Shown: positions 23,996 through 32,580, numbered from the stretch's first letter. The stretch: DNA of 64,000 bases from Oscillospiraceae bacterium (GCA_017458335.1 JAFTFT010000023.1:1-64000); one strand, 5' to 3'. Numbers and translations: made by a program. The notes: generated from the letters alone by a model not told the origin.

Positions 23996-26323
23996 TTATA
24001 CCGCCTCATTCGAATATATTGCGTCTTCTAGTTCCTGCACGGCTTTCAGGTAGCCGTCACGCCCGCCGAAGTAGGACGCGATCTTCGCGGGCTTGCCCAT
24101 TTTCAGGAAGGGATCGAGCTTGAGGATCTCGGTCTTTTCGACTTCATAGATGCCGTAGTTCATGTAGCGGTCCAGGAGGGCTTCCAGCACCTCGCGGGCC
24201 GCTTCGCCGTATTTCGAGAAGAAGTCCCGCTTCTTCACATTGGCGGCGCGCTCGCGGCGGGTCAGGGGCCTGCGGTCAAAGGCGACGTGGCAGATGAAGT
24301 CGAAATCGTCCACGTCCTCCATCCCCTGCTCCTTTTTCAGCGCGGCGAGGTCAATGCCGCGGTTCTGCAGCAGGCTGCGGATCTCTTCCTTTTTCTCGGT
24401 GGCGGACCAGCGGCGGATGAAGTTCTCAAGGGAAGCGTACTCGCCCACCACGTTCTCGCGGGTATAGTCGATGATGTTCTCCTTCTTCAGGAGCTTGCCG
24501 TCGGCGTCATAGATGGAGACCTCCTTCAGCAGCACCGTGACCGGGCAGCCCTCGGTGTTGACGTAGGGCTTCTTCTCCGGGTTCACCGGCGGGCCGGGAG
24601 GCGTGGGATCGTCATAGTAGACCACGTCATGGGGCTTGAAGTCCTCCTGCATCTCGATGGGGCCGTCCCAGTCGGGATCGGCAAAGAGGCGCGTCACGCT
24701 GCGGAAGTCCATGACGGTGAAGCTGAGCTTGCCCTCCTTCTCCCGCAGGCGGGTGCCGCGGCCGATGATCTGCTTGAACTCGGTCATAGAGCCGATCATC
24801 TGGTCCAGGACGATGAGCTTTACCATCTTACAGTCGGTGCCGGTGGAGAGGAGCTTGGAGGTGGTGGCGATGACGGGGTACTTGGAAGAGACGGAGATGA
24901 AGTAATCCAGCTTGCTCTTGCCGTAGTCGTCGGAACCGGTGATGCGGACCACATAGTCCGGGTTCTTCTGAACCATGTCGGCGTTGAGGTTCACCAGGGC
25001 CTGACGCATGCGCTCGGCCGCGTCCTCGGTGGCGCAGAAGACGATGGTCTTGGCCATGCGGTCGGTGGCCTTCAGGTAGGCGGTAATCTCGGCGGCCACC
25101 TGGTTGATGCGGTCCTCGAGAATGATGGTATAGTCATAGTCGCTGTTGTTATAGATCCGATCCGGGATCAGGCGGCCATAGATGTCGCACTGATCCTTGC
25201 GGGGCCGCCAGCCGTCGCCGATGTCCATCTTGATGCCGATGACCTTGAAGGGGGCGAGGAAGCCGTCTTCGATGCCCTCCTTGAGGCTGTAGGTGTAGAT
25301 GGGGTCGCCGAAGTAATTGATGTTGGAGACGTACTTCGTCTCCTTTGGGGTGGCGGTCATGCCGATCTGGGTCGCGGAGGAAAAGTATTCCAGGATGCGG
25401 CGCCAGCGGCTGTCATCCTTGGCGGAGCCGCGGTGGCACTCGTCGACGATGATGAGGTCAAAGAAGTCGGGGTCGAAGAGTTCGCTGTAATGCTCCTGAT
25501 CGTCGTCGCCCACCAGCTGCTGATACAGGGCGAAGTAGACCTGGTGGGAGGTGATGGTGGTGCGGTTGTCCTTGGCGTAGTTGATTTTATGGATGACCTT
25601 CTCCAGCGGGGCGAAGTCCTGGGAGATGGACTGGTCCACCAGGTTGTTGCGGTCGGCGAGGTAGAGGATCTTCTGCTTCATGCCGCTCATGAGGAGGCGG
25701 TAGACAATCTGGAAGGCCGTGTAGGTCTTGCCGGTGCCGGTGGCCATGACGAGGAGGATACGCTGCTCCCCTTTCGCGATGCGGTCGAGGGTGCGGTTGA
25801 CGGCGATGCGCTGGTAATAGCGCGGCGGGTAGCTCTTCTGGCTGGAGTAATAGGGCTGGGCCAGGACCGCCTCTTCCTCGGGGGTGAAGCCGGACTCCTG
25901 TTTATAGCGGGCAACGAGCTCGTCATAGGTCGGGAAGGCGTCAAGGGGGATCTCCCGCTCGAGCCCGGTGAGGAAGTCATGCTCGGCAAAGCCGTCGCCG
26001 TTGGAGCTGTAGGCGAAGGGCAGGTCCAGCATCACGGCATAGGTCATGGCCTGCTGCAGGCCGAAGGAGACGCTGTGGCTGTTGTCCTTGGCCTCCACAA
26101 CGGCGATGGGATTGTTGGCGCAGAGATAGAGCAGGTAATCCGCCTTCTTCGGGCTGCCGCGGACGGCAATGTTCCCGCGGAGGTTCACCTTGCCGTCGGT
26201 GACCTTAACGGCGGTCTCCATGGTGATGCGGTCCTTCCAGCCTTGGGCCTGGATGGCGGGGGTGATGTAATTGAGCTTGATGTCCTCTTCGGTCATGAGG
26301 GCTTTGTCGATGATCGGAGTCAT
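23996..26323 (-). CDS. hsdR: type I restriction endonuclease motor subunit HsdR
   Basis: A 775-residue protein. The N-terminal nuclease core shows D62 and E77-A-K79 (VVEAKD) of the PD-(D/E)xK type. The superfamily 2 helicase follows with Walker A MATGTGKT (193-200), DECHRG, SAT-like MTATPKE, and motif VI IIGRGTRLR. A helical C-terminal domain contacts HsdM. The ATG at 26323 has GGAGG eight bases upstream, while the ATG at 26365 lies above the predicted transcription start. First gene of the hsdR-hsdM-hsdS operon; no frameshift is seen, so the system should be complete. Confidence 0.94.
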   Translation of the reverse strand: MTPIIDKALMTEEDIKLNYITPAIQAQGWKDRITMETAVKVTDGKVNLRGNIAVRGSPKKADYLLYLCANNPIAVVEAKDNSHSVSFGLQQAMTYAVMLDLPFAYSSNGDGFAEHDFLTGLEREIPLDAFPTYDELVARYKQESGFTPEEEAVLAQPYYSSQKSYPPRYYQRIAVNRTLDRIAKGEQRILLVMATGTGKTYTAFQIVYRLLMSGMKQKILYLADRNNLVDQSISQDFAPLEKVIHKINYAKDNRTTITSHQVYFALYQQLVGDDDQEHYSELFDPDFFDLIIVDECHRGSAKDDSRWRRILEYFSSATQIGMTATPKETKYVSNINYFGDPIYTYSLKEGIEDGFLAPFKVIGIKMDIGDGWRPRKDQCDIYGRLIPDRIYNNSDYDYTIILEDRINQVAAEITAYLKATDRMAKTIVFCATEDAAERMRQALVNLNADMVQKNPDYVVRITGSDDYGKSKLDYFISVSSKYPVIATTSKLLSTGTDCKMVKLIVLDQMIGSMTEFKQIIGRGTRLREKEGKLSFTVMDFRSVTRLFADPDWDGPIEMQEDFKPHDVVYYDDPTPPGPPVNPEKKPYVNTEGCPVTVLLKEVSIYDADGKLLKKENIIDYTRENVVGEYASLENFIRRWSATEKKEEIRSLLQNRGIDLAALKKEQGMEDVDDFDFICHVAFDRRPLTRRERAANVKKRDFFSKYGEAAREVLEALLDRYMNYGIYEVEKTEILKLDPFLKMGKPAKIASYFGGRDGYLKAVQELEDAIYSNEAV

Positions 26324-26368
26324 GTGGGCAGCCTCCATGTTCAATGGGAAATGTGAAATATTCATTTT

Positions 26369-26397
26369 ATTCTAACACAGCGGGGAACCCAATACAA
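26369..26397 (-). promoter_or_regulatory. promoter of the hsdRMS operon
   Basis: Minus strand: TTGTAT (26397-26392), 17-bp spacer, TAGAAT (26374-26369) with a TGT extension. The start of transcription would be near 26362, leaving a leader of about 39 bases. Confidence 0.65.
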
Positions 26398-26543
26398 GGA
26401 AAAGCGACGGCAAGAAAAAGCGGCGGCCCGCAGCGGGATTCACTCCTCACCACGGGCCGGCTATATGGGCTTAATCATGTTTTCTCCATTTTTGCTTATC
26501 TTTCCAATCTATATCAACTGACCTGAGTCAGATTATCCTTTTC

Positions 26544-26669
26544 TCAGTCGTCCCAGTCGAACATGTCGTCGAAATCGTACATGTCGTCATAGTCGAAGTC
26601 GTATGGATCGTCATCATAGTATCCATAGGCAGGGGCAGCGGGCTGAGTGTAAACGGGCTGGGTGTAAAC
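26544..26669 (-). pseudogene. orphan acidic C-terminal tail (gene remnant)
   Basis: An open frame without a usable start codon encodes VYTQPVYTQPAAPAYGYYDD and then an Asp/Tyr/Phe-rich end finishing DMFDWDD before a TGA. In-frame stop immediately upstream and a transcription terminator at 26676 isolate it. The pattern looks like the C-terminal tail of a clostridial membrane or zinc-ribbon protein; the acidic YDDDPY string also occurs at the end of the zinc-ribbon protein at 6645-7235. It is best read as debris of a deleted gene. Confidence 0.6.
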
Positions 26670-26675
26670 ATGACA

Positions 26676-26727
26676 AGAGACTCACACGGGCAGGATTTTG
26701 CATTATCCTTTTCCTGCGTGAGTCTCT
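26676..26727 (-). terminator. terminator of the flavin reductase gene
   Basis: A perfect 10-bp stem base (26676-26685 with 26718-26727), with further pairing of GCAGGA and TCCTGC inside. It begins 18 bases after the flavin reductase stop on the minus strand. Confidence 0.75.
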
Positions 26728-26744
26728 ATTGTTCTTTATTATGA

Positions 26745-27251
26745 TTATCTGCCGCGGACAGCTGTATTGGCTTCAGCGTAGCCCTTCCATGCGAAGAGCG
26801 GGGTCTCAGCTTCGTCACCGAAGACCTTTTTTACTTCCATGATGTAGAGATTGTGATCTCCGGTTTCCTCATACCGAACGAGCTTCCCGACAACCGCGGC
26901 AGTGCAGTGTACGGGAACCTGAATGTCTGTACCCTCAAGAGATTTGAGTTCAATTCCAAACTTTTCAGCCTTGTCGACCTTGCCGCCGTTAGTGGAACCG
27001 CAGCCCAGGATATAGGATTCGCAGCCGACAGCGGGAATGGCGATTACAGCCTCACCTGTTTCACGAATCCTCTCTCCGCCATGTGAGGCATGGTTGATTG
27101 CAACGGCGAAAAGATTCGGATTAAAGGAAAGCGGCATCCACCACGAAATTGTAGAGAGGTTCGTTGTGCCATCGGCCTTTTTTGTGCAGACCAGTGTCAA
27201 CGGATTGGGAGAAGTGAGTCCTGTCATCTGGCGAAAGCTGATTTCTTTCAT
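26745..27251 (-). CDS. flavin reductase-like FMN-binding protein
   Basis: A 168-residue split-barrel flavoprotein. NLSTISWWMPLSFNPNLFAV is the usual FMN-contacting opening, and HASHGGERIRETGEAVI and GDHNLYIMEV are also typical. Members bind FMN and reduce it or transfer electrons to partners. The ATG at 27251 has GGAGG eight bases upstream. Directly upstream (27276-27455) is a ferredoxin-like gene end. The true partner is unknown. A second member of this family is at 57896-58438. Confidence 0.85.
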   Translation of the reverse strand: MKEISFRQMTGLTSPNPLTLVCTKKADGTTNLSTISWWMPLSFNPNLFAVAINHASHGGERIRETGEAVIAIPAVGCESYILGCGSTNGGKVDKAEKFGIELKSLEGTDIQVPVHCTAAVVGKLVRYEETGDHNLYIMEVKKVFGDEAETPLFAWKGYAEANTAVRGR

Positions 27252-27275
27252 TGTGTTAACCTCCACTGTTTTAAT

Positions 27276-27455
27276 TTAATGATCAAAGCATTCAGAAACC
27301 TTTTTCATGTTTTCAATGATGGGCAGATGCTGGGGACAGATTCCTTCACACTGACCGCAGGCAATGCAGTCACCGGCACGGCCATGGCTTTGCGCTATGA
27401 GGGCTCTAAACAGTGTACTTAATGTTTTCGACTGATCCGTTCCGGGCAGCGGCAT
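27276..27455 (-). pseudogene. truncated 4Fe-4S ferredoxin-type C-terminus (aldo/keto reductase-like tail)
   Basis: A 59-codon frame on the minus strand carries a cluster motif CIACGQCEGICPQH (C-x2-C-x2-C-x3-CP) near residues 30-43, then LPIIENMKKVSEC and a stop. This matches the C-terminal ferredoxin-like extension of clostridial aldo/keto reductases, whose catalytic barrel is absent here. An ATG at 27455 opens the frame but lacks a ribosome site. It is most likely a decayed gene end, though a tiny ferredoxin cannot be excluded. It ends 24 bases before the flavin reductase start. Confidence 0.65.
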
Positions 27456-27572
27456 TCGTTTTTGCTCAGAAAAGTACGATTTTTTATACTATCACACAAT
27501 GCACGCAACGATTATGCACCCAGCCGCAATTTTGAGACAACGCCTTTTCTGCCTGATGACGAATTTCATCGT

Positions 27573-28481
27573 TTAGATCCACCACTCCGGAGTCAATTCA
27601 CCAAGAGTCATAATCCGTTCTGTCTTGTAATCCAGCATGATTTCGATGTGCTGACAGCTTTCCGGCATCAGCTGCACCATCAGTTCACGGCAGGCTCCAC
27701 AGGGTGCGCCGGTTTTACCGTTCGGCATGATGGCCAGCACCTTCTGTATGTCCTGCTCTCCATTCGTGATCATATTGAAGATCGCATTTCGCTCGGCGCA
27801 GATCCCCAGCGTAGAGCATGTGTCAACGCAGACGCCGGTATAGATTCGACCGGAAACAGCCAGAATCGCCGCAGCCACACCGCCTGCTTCCACATATTCA
27901 GAAATCTTTCTGCCGTTCTGCACCGCTTTTGCCGCTGCATACAGCCGGTCCCACTGCCACTGGTCTTTTGTCATACTGCTTACATGCCCGGTACGCTTCT
28001 CATGCATCAGAGGGGCATCCACGCCCTCGGATTTCCACTGATAACGGAATCCGCACTTTTCCTGCACGCGCCTTGATTTTGAATTGCCTTCATAATAGCC
28101 GACCCAGACCTTCGTCATGCCGATCTCCTCAAAAGCGTGACGGAGGATTTCTTTTACCGCCTCCGGCATAATACCCTGTCCCCAGAATGGCTTCCCGAGC
28201 CAGTAACCGAGCTCGCACTCATCGTCGCGGTCGGTCATATCGGTGTGGCCGTTCAGCTTCAGTTCAATCGCACCGATGGCTTTTTCATCTGTTTTCAGAC
28301 AGATGGCATATGCTTCTTTGCCTTGAAAGACGTTCCTGATCACATTCCGGCTCTCATCAACGCTCTGATGCGGCGGCCATCCGGCAATCGGACCGACATC
28401 CGGGTCTTTGGCGTATTCATATAAGTTCTCCGCGTCGCTGTCCTCCCAGCGGCGCAGGAGCAATCGTTCCGTTTTTAGCAT
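27573..28481 (-). CDS. fusion: GNAT N-acetyltransferase plus cytidine-deaminase-like domain
   Basis: A 302-residue two-domain protein. Residues 1-165 are a RimJ/RimL-type GNAT domain (LLLRRWEDSDAENLYEY at 7-23, acetyl-CoA loop WGQGIMPEAV at 100-109). Residues ~175-302 are a cytidine/blasticidin deaminase fold with zinc ligand and catalytic glutamate CAERNAIF (C228, E230) and PCGACRE (C261, C264). Both active sites look intact. The combination suggests modification of a base-containing compound, such as a nucleoside antibiotic, by both acetylation and deamination. That role is inference. A 13-bp tandem repeat spans the start codon. Confidence 0.82.
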   Translation of the reverse strand: MLKTERLLLRRWEDSDAENLYEYAKDPDVGPIAGWPPHQSVDESRNVIRNVFQGKEAYAICLKTDEKAIGAIELKLNGHTDMTDRDDECELGYWLGKPFWGQGIMPEAVKEILRHAFEEIGMTKVWVGYYEGNSKSRRVQEKCGFRYQWKSEGVDAPLMHEKRTGHVSSMTKDQWQWDRLYAAAKAVQNGRKISEYVEAGGVAAAILAVSGRIYTGVCVDTCSTLGICAERNAIFNMITNGEQDIQKVLAIMPNGKTGAPCGACRELMVQLMPESCQHIEIMLDYKTERIMTLGELTPEWWI

Positions 28482-28497
28482 CTCTTTTTAGCATCTC
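28472..28497 (-). repeat. 13-bp perfect tandem repeat over the GNAT-deaminase start codon
   Basis: TTTTTAGCATCTC occurs twice, at 28472-28484 and 28485-28497. Each copy contains an ATG on the minus strand, in different frames. Copy-number change would move the usable start, so slippage could alter expression. Confidence 0.7.
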
Positions 28498-28659
28498 TTT
28501 ATATGGTTGTATCAGATAGCCACCGCTTCAAAAGGGCGGATGGTATCGATCTCTTTTGCAGATCTTTTCCGTCTCTTTATCATGGTCAGCATGATACCCG
28601 TTGTGCGTGTATATGTCAAGCAGGCATATTCCCATCCTTCATTTTAAAGTGGTAATTCC

Positions 28660-29442
28660 CTATCCCAGCGCCACATCCAAGGCCATCATCAGACTGAATC
28701 CGACGGCAAAGGCGATGACGCCGATATTGGAATGCTCTCCCGCTGACATCTCCGGAATCAGCTCCTCCACAACTACATAAAGCATGGCGCCGGCGGCGAA
28801 GGACAGCAGGTACGGCATGGCAGGCACGATCAGCCCTACCAGGGCTATCGTCATGGCGCCGAACAGCGGTTCCACGGCGCCCGACAGGAGGCCCAGCCAG
28901 AAGGACCTGCTTCTGCTTTTTCCTTCCGCATACAGCGGCATGGAGATGATCGCGCCTTCCGGAAAGTTCTGGATCGCGATGCCGAGGGTCAGCGCCAGCG
29001 CCCCGCCCGCGCTGATCAGGCCGGAGCCGGAGAGAAGCCCTGCGTACACAACGCCCACCGCCATCCCCTCCGGGATGTTGTGGAGGGTTACCGCCAGAAC
29101 CATCATCGTGATCCGCGCCAGATGGTTTTTCGGGCCCTCTGTCTGGTTGGCCGCACGATGCAGATGCGGGATGATGTGGTCCAGCAGGAGCATGAAGGCA
29201 ATTCCGGCCCAGAAGCCGAGAAACGCCGGGAGGAAAGCCAGCCGGCCTTTGGCGGCGGACTGATCAATGGCCGGAACGATCAGGCTCCAGATCGACGCCG
29301 CCACCATGACACCCGCTGCAAAGCCGTTCAGTGCCCGCTGAACGCCGCGCTTCAAATCCCTGCGAAGGAAAAAGACGCAGGCGGCCCCGGCTGTCGTGCC
29401 GATAAAAGGGATGAGTAGTCCCATCATGACTGTTTTGATCAT
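28660..29442 (-). CDS. ZIP-family divalent metal transporter (GufA/ZupT type)
   Basis: A 260-residue membrane protein with about eight segments. The signature metal-binding helices read HNIPEGMAVGVVYAG (IV) and AIQNFPEGAIISMPL (V), with the His/Glu pairs and Asn of the ZIP transport site. It has a His-poor loop (HLHRAANQTEG). It imports Zn, Fe or Mn into the cell. GAGAGG precedes the ATG at 29442. A promoter with a palindrome over the start of transcription (29486-29538) implies metal-dependent repression, perhaps by a DtxR/MntR-type protein. Confidence 0.9.
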   Translation of the reverse strand: MIKTVMMGLLIPFIGTTAGAACVFFLRRDLKRGVQRALNGFAAGVMVAASIWSLIVPAIDQSAAKGRLAFLPAFLGFWAGIAFMLLLDHIIPHLHRAANQTEGPKNHLARITMMVLAVTLHNIPEGMAVGVVYAGLLSGSGLISAGGALALTLGIAIQNFPEGAIISMPLYAEGKSRSRSFWLGLLSGAVEPLFGAMTIALVGLIVPAMPYLLSFAAGAMLYVVVEELIPEMSAGEHSNIGVIAFAVGFSLMMALDVALG

Positions 29443-29485
29443 ACAGTTGTCCTCTCATTCATAAATTACAGGATGAGGCGAAGAA

Positions 29486-29501
29486 GTTAGATATATCTAA
29501 C
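29486..29501 (-). promoter_or_regulatory. 16-bp perfect palindrome, probable metalloregulator operator
   Basis: GTTAGATATATCTAAC at 29486-29501 is perfectly self-complementary and lies nine bases after the -10 box, covering the predicted transcription start of the ZIP transporter. The TTAG...CTAA ends resemble DtxR/IdeR-type sites. The regulator itself is not in the window. Confidence 0.65.
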
Positions 29502-29509
29502 TGCCTGTC

Positions 29510-29538
29510 ATTATAGTCCTTTCCCGGAAGAAAAGCAA
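29510..29538 (-). promoter_or_regulatory. promoter of the ZIP transporter gene
   Basis: Minus strand: TTGCTT (29538-29533), 17-bp spacer, TATAAT (29515-29510). Confidence 0.8.
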
Positions 29539-29587
29539 GAGGAAAATGTATCGCAGCCCTCGCAGATGCAGCCGGCGCCGGATGAAG

Positions 29588-29623
29588 CAGCCCGAAGTGA
29601 GCTTTCTTTCTCACTTCGGGCTG
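29588..29623 (-). terminator. terminator of the first Tat flavoprotein gene
   Basis: A perfect 14-bp stem (29588-29601 with 29610-29623) around an eight-base loop, 37 bases beyond the flavoprotein stop. Confidence 0.8.
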
Positions 29624-29659
29624 TTTCGGTATTTTTATGATGGTTCCTTTGCCGCAGGT

Positions 29660-31879
29660 TTATACCGCACGGCCGGCATCATTGCCTCCGCGGATCGCCA
29701 GCGCGATGTTGAACGGTGCCGCGCAGTCGCCGATGGCATAGGTTTCCTCTACGGAAATCCCGTCCAGCAGGCTGGTATCCGGAAGCATATCCGCCGCGTT
29801 CACGACAGCGTCGCAGGGGATCTGGGTCTCGAGCCCGGTTTCCAGTACAACCGTCGCGATGCCGTCCTTCACGCTCTTGATGGAAGACTCCGGATACGCA
29901 TTGAAGCCGAGCGCATAGAGCGCCGTCGTCATCATACGCTTTGCGTGCTGAGACTGCTGGATATCCAGTTCGTCCGCGGTATTGGGGGTAATCATGGTGA
30001 CGTGCTTCTTGTGCACCGTGAGCCAGAGCGCCGTGTCAAAGGCCTGTGCATTGGAGCCGTAAACGATCACATTGTCGCCCGTTTCGTCAAACATGAAGCG
30101 CTCAATATCGATCACGGGAACGTCGCCGTCCACCTCAAGGGTGTCGCGGAGTCCGCCTGTGGCCAGGATGACGGCATCGGGTGCTTCCTCTTCAATGAGC
30201 TCTTTGGTCACCTCGGTTCCGGTCTTGACGGTGACGCCGGTGACTTCAAGCTGACGGATCAGATACTTCTTCAGATCCTGCAGGTTCTCATGCGGGCCCT
30301 TGACCATGGCGGCGAAGTCCAGCATGAAGCCAAGCGTTCCCCGCTTTTCGTACAGCGTGACGTCATGTCCGCGCAGAGCCGCCACGCGGGCCGCTTCCAT
30401 GCCGGCCGGGCCGCCGCCGATGACCATGACCTTCTTCTTGGTCTCCGCCTCGGGAATCTCATAGGTTGCCGGGCCGCCTTCACGCATGACTCTCTGGGTC
30501 AGCGCGTTGACACGGCAGTAGCAGAACATGGCGTTCATCTCATTGGAGCCGGAATGGCAGTGCAGACAGCGGGTGCAGGGGGCAATTTCGTCGATGCGGC
30601 CCTCGCGCAGCTTGTTGACGTATTCCATGTCGACCGTCAGCGGACGGTTCATCAGGAAGAAGTCCAGTTTTCCATCCTCCAGTGCCTTTTCGAAGAAATC
30701 GGGTGCATGGGCCGGATCCATATAGGTCACCGCACCCACCGGGATCCCCAGTTCCTTCTTATAGCGCGCCGCAATGTCCAATGCGATACCGCAGCCGCTG
30801 GTGTTGCCGATGGCCGCGCCCTGGAAGTTGCGGCTGAAGTCATACTGGGTGCCGAAGCCTGTCGCGCCCTCGACTCCGTTGAGAATGAAGTACAGGTCTG
30901 CCGCAAACTGCGCCACGTGGTGGCCGAGGGGTCCGATGCGCAGATGCATGGAGTCGCAGCCCGCCTTCTCGAAGAGCTTGGCCGCCGCGATTCCTTCCTC
31001 GATCATGAACGCCTTGGTATGCGGGGTTGTGACATCGGTGTCCAGGGTCATGATGGTCGGGTTGTTCGCGATGTTGTCGTTTTCCTCAATGCAGTCGATC
31101 AGGCACTGGACCGTCATATCCGGACAGTCTGCCTTCAGCTGGGTCAGAATCTCCGTGACAAAGCGGGCCCGATTTTCGATGCTCTTTCCGCCGTACTCGT
31201 CCTCACGGGTGTTGTGGAAGCGGGAGAGGAAATGCGCCGGCATATTGAATCCCGCACAGTTGAACTCGATGACCTTGAATCCGACACCGTAAAGGCCCTC
31301 GGCGACCTGAATCATCCGGGCCTGTCTGGCGTGGATCTCCTCCACCGTCATTTCGTTCTCTCCCATGCCGAAACCGGAAACCTGATAGCCGAGGACCGCG
31401 CCGTATTCCGCGCAGCCTTTGACGAGCTTGTCCAGATACTCCAGAGTTTCCGCGTCATACTCCCCGCTCTCCGGGATTTCGAGGAAGTCGATCGTTTCGA
31501 CGAAAATCAGCTCCACACCGCCCTTGGCGAGATTGAAATAATACTGGAGCAGTTCGTCGGTCTTGCCGGCGAGGTAAGCCGCGGAGCCGGCCGCGGATTT
31601 CACCATGCGGTGATTCAGGCTGACATTCCCGATCTTGAAGGGTGAGAACAGGGTTTTGAGTTCCATGTCGGCGGTGCGGAATTCCGCCTCATCCAGCTGC
31701 GGATTGAGATAGGCCTGGGGGATCTTATCCAATGTCTTCAGGGTTTCCGCCGGTGTCAGGGCTTCCCCTTCTGCCGCGGCCGGCGCCGTAAAGCCCGGAA
31801 TCACGCTCATCGCGCCGACGCTGACCGCGCCGGCCGTGATTCCTTTCAAAAAGTCTCTGCGTGAAATATTGTTTGCCAT
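29660..31879 (-). CDS. Tat-signal flavoprotein, Old Yellow Enzyme/2-enoate reductase-like (paralogue 1)
   Basis: A 739-residue protein. SRRDFLK at 6-12 and a hydrophobic stretch form a twin-arginine signal. Residues ~75-430 are an OYE-type FMN barrel (HRMVKSAAG at 90-98, EDEYGGKSIENRARF at 226-240). C435, C438, C441 and C455 form a C-x2-C-x2-C-x13-C iron-sulfur motif. Residues ~483-735 are a FAD domain with IGGGPAGMEAA (487-497). The OYE substrate HGxH pair is replaced by NCAGFN (207-212), and the NAD(P)H glycine motif by GSNAQA (608-613). Family enzymes reduce C=C bonds; here export and an altered donor site are suggested. AAAGGA precedes the ATG. Confidence 0.85.
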   Translation of the reverse strand: MANNISRRDFLKGITAGAVSVGAMSVIPGFTAPAAAEGEALTPAETLKTLDKIPQAYLNPQLDEAEFRTADMELKTLFSPFKIGNVSLNHRMVKSAAGSAAYLAGKTDELLQYYFNLAKGGVELIFVETIDFLEIPESGEYDAETLEYLDKLVKGCAEYGAVLGYQVSGFGMGENEMTVEEIHARQARMIQVAEGLYGVGFKVIEFNCAGFNMPAHFLSRFHNTREDEYGGKSIENRARFVTEILTQLKADCPDMTVQCLIDCIEENDNIANNPTIMTLDTDVTTPHTKAFMIEEGIAAAKLFEKAGCDSMHLRIGPLGHHVAQFAADLYFILNGVEGATGFGTQYDFSRNFQGAAIGNTSGCGIALDIAARYKKELGIPVGAVTYMDPAHAPDFFEKALEDGKLDFFLMNRPLTVDMEYVNKLREGRIDEIAPCTRCLHCHSGSNEMNAMFCYCRVNALTQRVMREGGPATYEIPEAETKKKVMVIGGGPAGMEAARVAALRGHDVTLYEKRGTLGFMLDFAAMVKGPHENLQDLKKYLIRQLEVTGVTVKTGTEVTKELIEEEAPDAVILATGGLRDTLEVDGDVPVIDIERFMFDETGDNVIVYGSNAQAFDTALWLTVHKKHVTMITPNTADELDIQQSQHAKRMMTTALYALGFNAYPESSIKSVKDGIATVVLETGLETQIPCDAVVNAADMLPDTSLLDGISVEETYAIGDCAAPFNIALAIRGGNDAGRAV

Positions 31880-31928
31880 AGCATTCTTCCTTTCTTCGTT
31901 TGTTTTTATGCATACAGGTGATGTTTAT

Positions 31929-31957
31929 ATTGTAACATGACAATCCTATGATGGCAA
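31929..31957 (-). promoter_or_regulatory. promoter of the first Tat flavoprotein
   Basis: Minus strand: TTGCCA (31957-31952), 17-bp spacer, TACAAT (31934-31929), about 50 bases above the start codon. Confidence 0.65.
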
Positions 31958-32127
31958 TAAAATGCGGCTGAAAACAATGGTGCTGAAGCCACGGCCCCTC
32001 GCTTGCAGACATTCCGACAGCTCGAGGTGATCTTTCCCCTTCCGCGTTTTCCGCTTCTGTGGTATACTTGAAGCAGCATGAGAAACCTCACGTTAAACCG
32101 GTCGAGAAAGTAAGGACGGTATAATGA

Positions 32128-32580
32128 ATGAAACGACTGTTTATCCTTTTTCTGGTATTATCCCTTCTCACTGCCTGTGGGAAAGCGGCTGTCTCCTCTG
32201 ACCAGATCCGTGACAACATCATCAATGAGGTAGTCTCCTACCATCCCGGTACAGCCGGAAGCTCTCTTAAGCAGGCGCTCGCCGCTGCCAATGTGCTGCG
32301 CTTTGCCACGGAGCAGAAGCTCAGCAGGAATGACTGCAAAACTGCCTTTGAAAAGGCCTGGAGTGAGACGGATGAAGAATCACAGAAATACTTTCGGGAA
32401 AACTATGAGGGCTTATCCTGGCTGATTACAAGTGCTTTCTCCGATTATGATTCCGTCAGCGGCGTATTCGAAGACGCCGGAGCTGCGGAGATCATGAGGA
32501 CGGCATTGGGCCAGGCCGACGCGGAAAAGGACTGGGACGAGCTGAATACTGTGATCGAAGATGTTCTGAGCAGGTCATAA
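32128..32580 (+). CDS. small lipoprotein of unknown function
   Basis: A 150-residue protein with a lipoprotein signal (MKRLFILFLVLSLLTAC, acylated Cys 17), then a charged helical domain. Tyr/Trp/Phe residues (ENYEGLSWLITSAFSDYDSV) are scattered through it. No known domain recognised. It is divergent from the first Tat flavoprotein and ends in a hairpin that overlaps its own stop codon. AAGGA sits near the ATG. Confidence 0.7.
   Translation: MKRLFILFLVLSLLTACGKAAVSSDQIRDNIINEVVSYHPGTAGSSLKQALAAANVLRFATEQKLSRNDCKTAFEKAWSETDEESQKYFRENYEGLSWLITSAFSDYDSVSGVFEDAGAAEIMRTALGQADAEKDWDELNTVIEDVLSRS

Noticed and set aside
24287..26356. A 689-codon open frame on the plus strand opposite hsdR
   Set aside because: Antisense shadow of a strongly supported HsdR with all helicase motifs; the translation has no domain and is biased to Val/Gly/Asp/Leu.
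29546..31645. A 699-codon plus-strand frame opposite the first Tat flavoprotein
   Set aside because: Antisense shadow; the flavoprotein has a Tat signal, FMN, Fe-S and FAD motifs and a promoter and terminator on the minus strand.
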